Source of the DNA: Spirochaetia bacterium UBA5550
GTDB lineage: Bacteria > Spirochaetota > UBA4802 > UBA5550
Assembly: GCA_002425885.1 (NCBI GenBank)
Contig: DINC01000046.1
Location: 3,833-14,761, forward strand
Length of the DNA stretch: 10,929 nucleotides
Direction: 5' to 3'
Within the stretch, counting starts at the first letter, position 1, and the number at the start of each line of letters is the position of its first letter. The notes below the pieces were generated by a model. That model saw only the letters and a list, made by a program, of their open reading frames with translations. It did no database searches and was not told the DNA's origin. Shown here one piece after another: positions 7,287-10,929 of this stretch. The translations under genes and the position numbers were made by a program.

Positions 7287-8137
7287 TTAAAAAAGTATCA
7301 ATTAATTTCAGGCCGGACGATGCTCACTCAATTCAGATTATAAAAAAAATATGCACCACACTTACAGAAAGGGGGATAAGTATTGCACTCCCCTACTACA
7401 GCATTTTACACAACGAAGGACTTGAACATTATATAATGGACGATGAGGAATACCTCTCGCCCGACCTTGCAATAGCAATTGGCGGAGACGGCACATTCCT
7501 TAAAACAGCACGCATTTTTCTGGAAAGACAGTGCCCCATCATGGGGATTAACCGAGGGAAACTTGGCTTCCTTACGGAGTTCAGCCCTGAAGAATTTGAT
7601 AAATATCTGAACGGAATAATAGCCGGTAAATATACTGTTTCCGAAAGGACTGTGATGGAAGCTGTTCACAGCAAAAACGGGACAGAGGAATCGCTCTACT
7701 TTTTTAATGATGCGGTTATAACCAAGGGTGCGTTTTCAAGAGCAATAGAGATTGAGCTCAGTGTTGATGATATGTTCTTCAGCAGATACAAGGGTGACGG
7801 CCTGATAATTGCAACAGCCACAGGGTCAACAGCATACTCCCTTTCAGCAGGGGGGCCAATCATCGCGCCTCTTGACAACGATGTCTGCATAGTAAACCCT
7901 GTGTGTCCCCACTCCCTTTCCATAAGGCCTGTTGTTCTTCCTGCAAAGTCTGTTATAAGAGCACGGGCCCTCTCTGACCTGACAAATTTATTATTGACAA
8001 CAGATGGTCAGGAGGCTATCAAATTCAGCGGCGGTGATGAAATCATCTTCCGCCAGTGCAACAGGAGGATGAAGATAATCCTCCACCCGGACAAGAACTA
8101 CTACTCCATTCTCCGGGAAAAGCTCAACTGGGGGTGA
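7283..8137 (+). CDS. nadK: NAD kinase
   Basis: It phosphorylates NAD to NADP in the cytoplasm, using ATP or polyphosphate depending on the lineage. The product has 284 residues, a normal bacterial length. Signatures in order are IGGDGTFL (66-73, with catalytic D69), MGINRGKLGFLTEF (87-100), NDAVITKG (142-149), GDGLIIATATGSTAYSLSAGGPIIAP (171-196), the conserved CPHSLSIRPVV (208-218) and TTDGQ (239-243). The ATG overlaps the upstream TGA as ATGA, which together with a weak ribosome site suggests translational coupling to the MBL/CNB gene. The recN start follows after 28 nt; nadK-recN adjacency is recurrent across bacteria. Confidence 0.96.
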   Translation: MIKKVSINFRPDDAHSIQIIKKICTTLTERGISIALPYYSILHNEGLEHYIMDDEEYLSPDLAIAIGGDGTFLKTARIFLERQCPIMGINRGKLGFLTEFSPEEFDKYLNGIIAGKYTVSERTVMEAVHSKNGTEESLYFFNDAVITKGAFSRAIEIELSVDDMFFSRYKGDGLIIATATGSTAYSLSAGGPIIAPLDNDVCIVNPVCPHSLSIRPVVLPAKSVIRARALSDLTNLLLTTDGQEAIKFSGGDEIIFRQCNRRMKIILHPDKNYYSILREKLNWG

Positions 8138-8165
8138 CCCCGTAACTCTTCTCTGAAGGTTGATT

Positions 8166-9872
8166 ATGCTGCTGGATCTGAGAATTAAAAACTTCGTAAT
8201 AATAGATTCACTTACAGTAAATTTCACTCGCGGCCTTAACATTCTCTCAGGCGAAACCGGAGCCGGAAAGTCGATCCTCATTGACGCGATTTCCGGGGTG
8301 CTCGGTGAAAAACTCAGCACTGACATGATAAGAACAGGTTTTGATAAGGCATCACTTGAAGCGGGCTTTGATGTGTCAGGAATGGATGATCTCGCAAAAA
8401 TTCTTGATGAAGCGGGAATTGATACTGATGATGATCAGCTTGTTATAAGGAGAGAGATCTTCGCAAACGGTAAAGGGAGATGCTTTGCAAACTCCATGCA
8501 GATCCCTGTTGCAAAACTCAGGGAGATCTCCGAAAACCTTATTGATATACATGGCCAGAATGAACACCAGACAATAATAAATATATCAAAACACCGGGAG
8601 CTGCTTGACAGCTTCGGAGGGCTTTCCGGTGATGTTGCGAAAGTGAAAGAAGTACACGAAAAACTCTATTCCATAAGAAACAGAATCAGCTCCTTTGAAA
8701 TTGATGAGAGGGAGAAAGCCCGCAGAATTGAATTCAACACATTCTCAATAAAAGAGATCGAAGCAGCAGGCCTGAAACCCGGAGAGGAGGAGGAGCTGCG
8801 CAATGAATCAAACCTTCTTGCCAATGCCGAAAAAATCTTTAAAGAAGTAAATGAATCTGCAGAACTGATAACAGGTGAAACCGGCGTTATCCGTAACCTT
8901 AAAAAAGCTGAGGCGAATCTTTCAAAAATCTCAGATATAGATCCTGACATAGCATCGATGCTCGATAAGATCAGGGAGGCGCTATATTCCCTAGAGGACT
9001 CATCCTCTGAACTTCGTGCTTACAGGAACAGTATAGATTTTTCTCCTGACAGAATAAACCAGGTTGAGGAGAGACTTAATACCATCCAGGGACTTAAAAA
9101 GAAGTACGGTGATTCAATCCATGAAATTCTCCAGTATGCTGAAAAAGCAAAAACTGAACTTGATGCTATCAATTCAAGCGACGAGGAGATGGAACAGCTC
9201 AGGGCAGATGAAAAGAAAACTGTGAAAAATGCAAAGGAACTGGCCCTTGCACTGTCTGAAAGACGCAAAGCTGCCGCCCTTAAACTTGAGGGGCTTGTAA
9301 TCAAAGAATTGAAAGATCTCGGCATGGCAGGAACTGTTTTTAAAATTTCTATCAAGCGGGAGACCAGCCCTGACGGTGACATTGAAAGCGACAACAATAA
9401 ATATATACTCTACCCCCACGGAATTGACAGGATAGAATTCCTCCTTTCAGCCAATGAAGGGGAGGACCTCAGGCAGCTGAGAAAAGTCGCTTCAGGCGGC
9501 GAGATGTCACGAATTATGCTGGCTCTGAAAAATGTAATCCAGTCCGCTGATATTGTGGAGACACTTATCTTTGATGAGGTGGACGCAGGTATAAGCGGTA
9601 AAACAGCAGAAATTGTCGGAAGAAAACTGAGGAATCTCTCAAAGGACAGGCAGGTACTACTTATTACTCACCTCCCCCAGATTGCAGCAATGTCTGATAC
9701 TCATTTTCTTGTTCAGAAGGGTAAGAGCGATGGCCGGGTTACCACCCTTGTGAAAAATCTCTCAGACAAGGAAAAGGTCCGGGAAGTTGCCCGTATGCTT
9801 GCAGGCGAGGAGATTACAGACCTCTCCATAAAACATGCTGAAGAGATGATAGAGAGAGCCCTGGCAAACTGA
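8166..9872 (+). CDS. recN: DNA repair protein RecN
   Basis: This is an SMC-like ATPase acting on DNA double-strand breaks during recombinational repair. I start at ATG 8166 (568 residues), because AAGG at 8156-8159 lies 6 nt upstream and the family begins with the pattern MLxxLxIKNFxxID; a TTG at 8160 would add two residues. The Walker A GETGAGKS is at 29-36. A long charged helical section (~150-370) is the coiled coil. The ABC signature SGGEMSR starts at ~443, the Walker B IFDEVDAGISGKT begins at ~468, and THLPQIAAMSD follows. Length and domain order are standard. The TGA stop shares one base with the ATG of the next gene (TGATG), so they are probably coupled. No LexA-type box is evident upstream, where the gene sits only 28 nt after nadK. 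Confidence 0.96.
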   Translation: MLLDLRIKNFVIIDSLTVNFTRGLNILSGETGAGKSILIDAISGVLGEKLSTDMIRTGFDKASLEAGFDVSGMDDLAKILDEAGIDTDDDQLVIRREIFANGKGRCFANSMQIPVAKLREISENLIDIHGQNEHQTIINISKHRELLDSFGGLSGDVAKVKEVHEKLYSIRNRISSFEIDEREKARRIEFNTFSIKEIEAAGLKPGEEEELRNESNLLANAEKIFKEVNESAELITGETGVIRNLKKAEANLSKISDIDPDIASMLDKIREALYSLEDSSSELRAYRNSIDFSPDRINQVEERLNTIQGLKKKYGDSIHEILQYAEKAKTELDAINSSDEEMEQLRADEKKTVKNAKELALALSERRKAAALKLEGLVIKELKDLGMAGTVFKISIKRETSPDGDIESDNNKYILYPHGIDRIEFLLSANEGEDLRQLRKVASGGEMSRIMLALKNVIQSADIVETLIFDEVDAGISGKTAEIVGRKLRNLSKDRQVLLITHLPQIAAMSDTHFLVQKGKSDGRVTTLVKNLSDKEKVREVARMLAGEEITDLSIKHAEEMIERALAN

Positions 9873-10462
9873 TGATCCACTCTTCAATAAATCTTACAGA
9901 CACACTCTCTCTCATCACCCATGAGATGATTGTCCGCACGCCGGATTTCAGAGGGTACGATATAAACAGGATGCTTATCTGCTGCGCGTCAAACAGAGCC
10001 GACAGCAGGGGGGGGATTTACGGAAAACTTGTCCCTTTAAAGTTTGAAGAGGGATCTGACATAATAAACTTTCACGGAAGGCTATATATAATCCCTAAAG
10101 TTATATATAATGATATAGAGATAAAATATCTTATATACTACTACCACCCGAAATTTTTCGACATTAGCGCCAGAGAAAAAGTCAATGTGATGTTTCATGA
10201 ACTCTACCATATAAATCCCGGTTTCAACGGCGATATCCGCAGGATGGGGAAATTTAAAAAAGCCCACGGCCATTCAAAGAAAAGTTTTGAGGAGAAGTAC
10301 CTTGATTACGCTGAGGAATTTTACAGCTATGTAAAGGGGACACCCTACCACTCTTTCCTTGAAATGAACTCCCGCGATCTTCAGAACAGCTTTAAAAAAA
10401 TAAAATGCAGGCGGATGAAAACAATAAAGCCGGTACTGGTTGAAGCAGCTCAGAAAAGATAA
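9872..10462 (+). CDS. Putative metallopeptidase with HELYH motif (phage-metallopeptidase-like)
   Basis: The product is 196 residues with no signal peptide. The centre holds FHELYHINPGFNGDIRRMG (108-126), an HExxH zinc-peptidase motif at H109-E110-L-Y-H113. H132 and H134 (AHGHS) follow as possible third ligands. The HELxHI plus downstream HGH layout resembles the 'putative phage metallopeptidase' family (PF18894 from memory), but I cannot run the search. The N-terminal part is a mixed alpha/beta stretch and the C-terminus is basic (FKKIKCRRMKTIK). It starts within the recN stop (1 nt shared), so it is translated with recN and could act on a DNA-repair substrate; that role is inference. The stretch 10081-10140 is unusually AT-rich with clustered ATA codons, and a G8 run lies at 10008-10015. 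The 3' end overlaps the convergent acylphosphatase gene by 13 bp. Confidence 0.72.
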   Translation: MIHSSINLTDTLSLITHEMIVRTPDFRGYDINRMLICCASNRADSRGGIYGKLVPLKFEEGSDIINFHGRLYIIPKVIYNDIEIKYLIYYYHPKFFDISAREKVNVMFHELYHINPGFNGDIRRMGKFKKAHGHSKKSFEEKYLDYAEEFYSYVKGTPYHSFLEMNSRDLQNSFKKIKCRRMKTIKPVLVEAAQKR

Positions 10463-10725
10463 TCCCCGGACACTTTTCCCGAATAATCTGAAACGTCCAC
10501 ATCTATAATCCTGCCGTAAAAATGATGACCCTCAGGATTCGTCAGAAGCGCAGAAACATATCTCTGAACAAGTTTTTCATCATCAGAATCCAGAACTAAA
10601 CGAACGGAACCGTCACCCATATTTGTTGCAGATCCGTGTATCCCGAGGCGCCTGGCATAAACAGCGCAGTACCCTCTGCACCCTACACCCTGCACTCTTC
10701 CTTTAAGTATAACTTTTTTACCCAT
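10450..10725 (-). CDS. acyP: Acylphosphatase
   Basis: It hydrolyses acyl phosphates such as acetyl or carbamoyl phosphate. The product is 91 residues, the normal length of this small ferredoxin-like fold. GRVQGVGCRGY (9-19) holds the phosphate loop with catalytic R17. TNMGDGSVRLVLDSDDEKL (34-52) holds catalytic N35 followed by the family DGxV pattern. The family's usual GVGFR is GVGCR here (C16), and the expected Trp/Val in GWVRN is replaced (GSATN); both are substitutions outside the catalytic pair. The ribosome site is good: AAAGGTGAT directly precedes the ATG on the minus strand. The gene converges on the metallopeptidase gene with a 13 bp tail-to-tail overlap and no separating terminator. 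Confidence 0.93.
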   Translation of the reverse strand: MGKKVILKGRVQGVGCRGYCAVYARRLGIHGSATNMGDGSVRLVLDSDDEKLVQRYVSALLTNPEGHHFYGRIIDVDVSDYSGKVSGDYLF

Positions 10726-10733
10726 ATCACCTT

Positions 10734-10929
10734 TTGAGTATTGACATTATTGCGGCATACGAAAGACTCATTCTGTCTCCGTATATTAAAGTATACGATT
10801 TCTCACCCGAAAAAATGAAGGGGTTCGAAATAACAGGCCAAAGATTTATGTTATTTCGAACGGACGCGAGAAATCTCTTTTACAGGGAATATATCATTAT
10901 TTATAATAATAAAAAAAGATTTCTGAATC
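10734..10929 (+). CDS. Possible partial open frame of unknown product (runs off window)
   Basis: The plus frame is open from after a stop at 10710-10712 to the window end. From TTG at 10734 it would give about 65 residues beginning MSIDIIAAYERLILSPY; from ATG at 10815 it would give 38. The translation reads like a soluble protein, but no Shine-Dalgarno precedes either start. The TTG also lies only 8 nt from the divergent acyP start, and a 13 bp inverted repeat falls inside. It may instead be regulatory DNA upstream of a gene beyond the edge. I do not recognise the product. Confidence 0.27.
   Translation, partial: MSIDIIAAYERLILSPYIKVYDFSPEKMKGFEITGQRFMLFRTDARNLFYREYIIIYNNKKRFLN
10823..10861. 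repeat. Perfect 13 bp inverted repeat with 13 nt spacer
   Basis: The left arm GTTCGAAATAACA (10823-10835) and right arm TGTTATTTCGAAC (10849-10861) are exact reverse complements. Each arm contains TTCGAA. No T tract follows on either strand, so it is not an obvious terminator. It could be an operator, a recombination-type site or an RNA hairpin. Confidence 0.7.

Noticed and set aside
8131..8141. GGGGT-G-ACCCC dyad over the nadK stop as a terminator
   Set aside because: Five-base arms with a one-base centre cannot form a stable hairpin, there is no T run, and recN starts 28 nt later in the same direction.
10741..10769. TTGACA at 10741 as a plus-strand promoter -35
   Set aside because: No acceptable -10 at 16-18 nt; the box is explained equally well as chance in AT-rich DNA.
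1..10929. CRISPR arrays, tRNA/rRNA genes, insertion sequences, prophage or toxin-antitoxin and defence loci
   Set aside because: No direct-repeat array, tRNA-like fold, transposase or terminal repeat pair was seen; apart from the HELYH protein the content is ordinary chromosomal genes.

Overview
The window looks like chromosomal housekeeping DNA from a diderm (Gram-negative type) bacterium of moderate GC content (estimated by eye, not computed). It carries a lipoprotein with a clear lipobox and a receiver/GAF/HD-GYP type response regulator. It also carries a large metallo-beta-lactamase protein fused to two cyclic-nucleotide-binding domains, an architecture I loosely associate with spirochaetes and similar lineages. 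The taxonomic placement is inference only.

Layout. (1) At the left edge, on the minus strand, lies the 5' part of a response regulator whose HD-GYP domain is cut by the window end. (2) A divergent ~200 bp promoter region follows. (3) Then a plus-strand tRNA/rRNA modification unit: mnmG, rsmG and a small lipoprotein gene whose start overlaps the rsmG end. Two near-perfect parS-type palindromes lie in rsmG, one at its start and one in its body, 208 bp centre to centre. The parA-parB pair that often follows mnmG-rsmG is not there. (4) A 304 bp non-coding gap holds two inverted repeats and weak promoter-like boxes. (5) A second, tightly packed plus-strand unit runs hisI, MBL-CNB-CNB protein, nadK, recN and a HELYH-type putative metallopeptidase. 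Three of its four junctions are 1-4 nt overlaps; only nadK-recN has a short gap. (6) A convergent acylphosphatase gene overlaps the end of the metallopeptidase gene by 13 bp. (7) The right edge holds a 13 bp perfect inverted repeat and a possible partial open frame.

Functionally, the first unit serves tRNA wobble and 16S rRNA methylation and probably marks an origin-proximal, ParB-bound zone. The second mixes histidine synthesis, NADP supply, DNA repair and a probable second-messenger-controlled hydrolase. The points most worth follow-up are the parS pair without adjacent parAB, the MBL/CNB fusion placed directly upstream of NAD kinase, and the RecN-coupled HELYH protein with a G8 tract.
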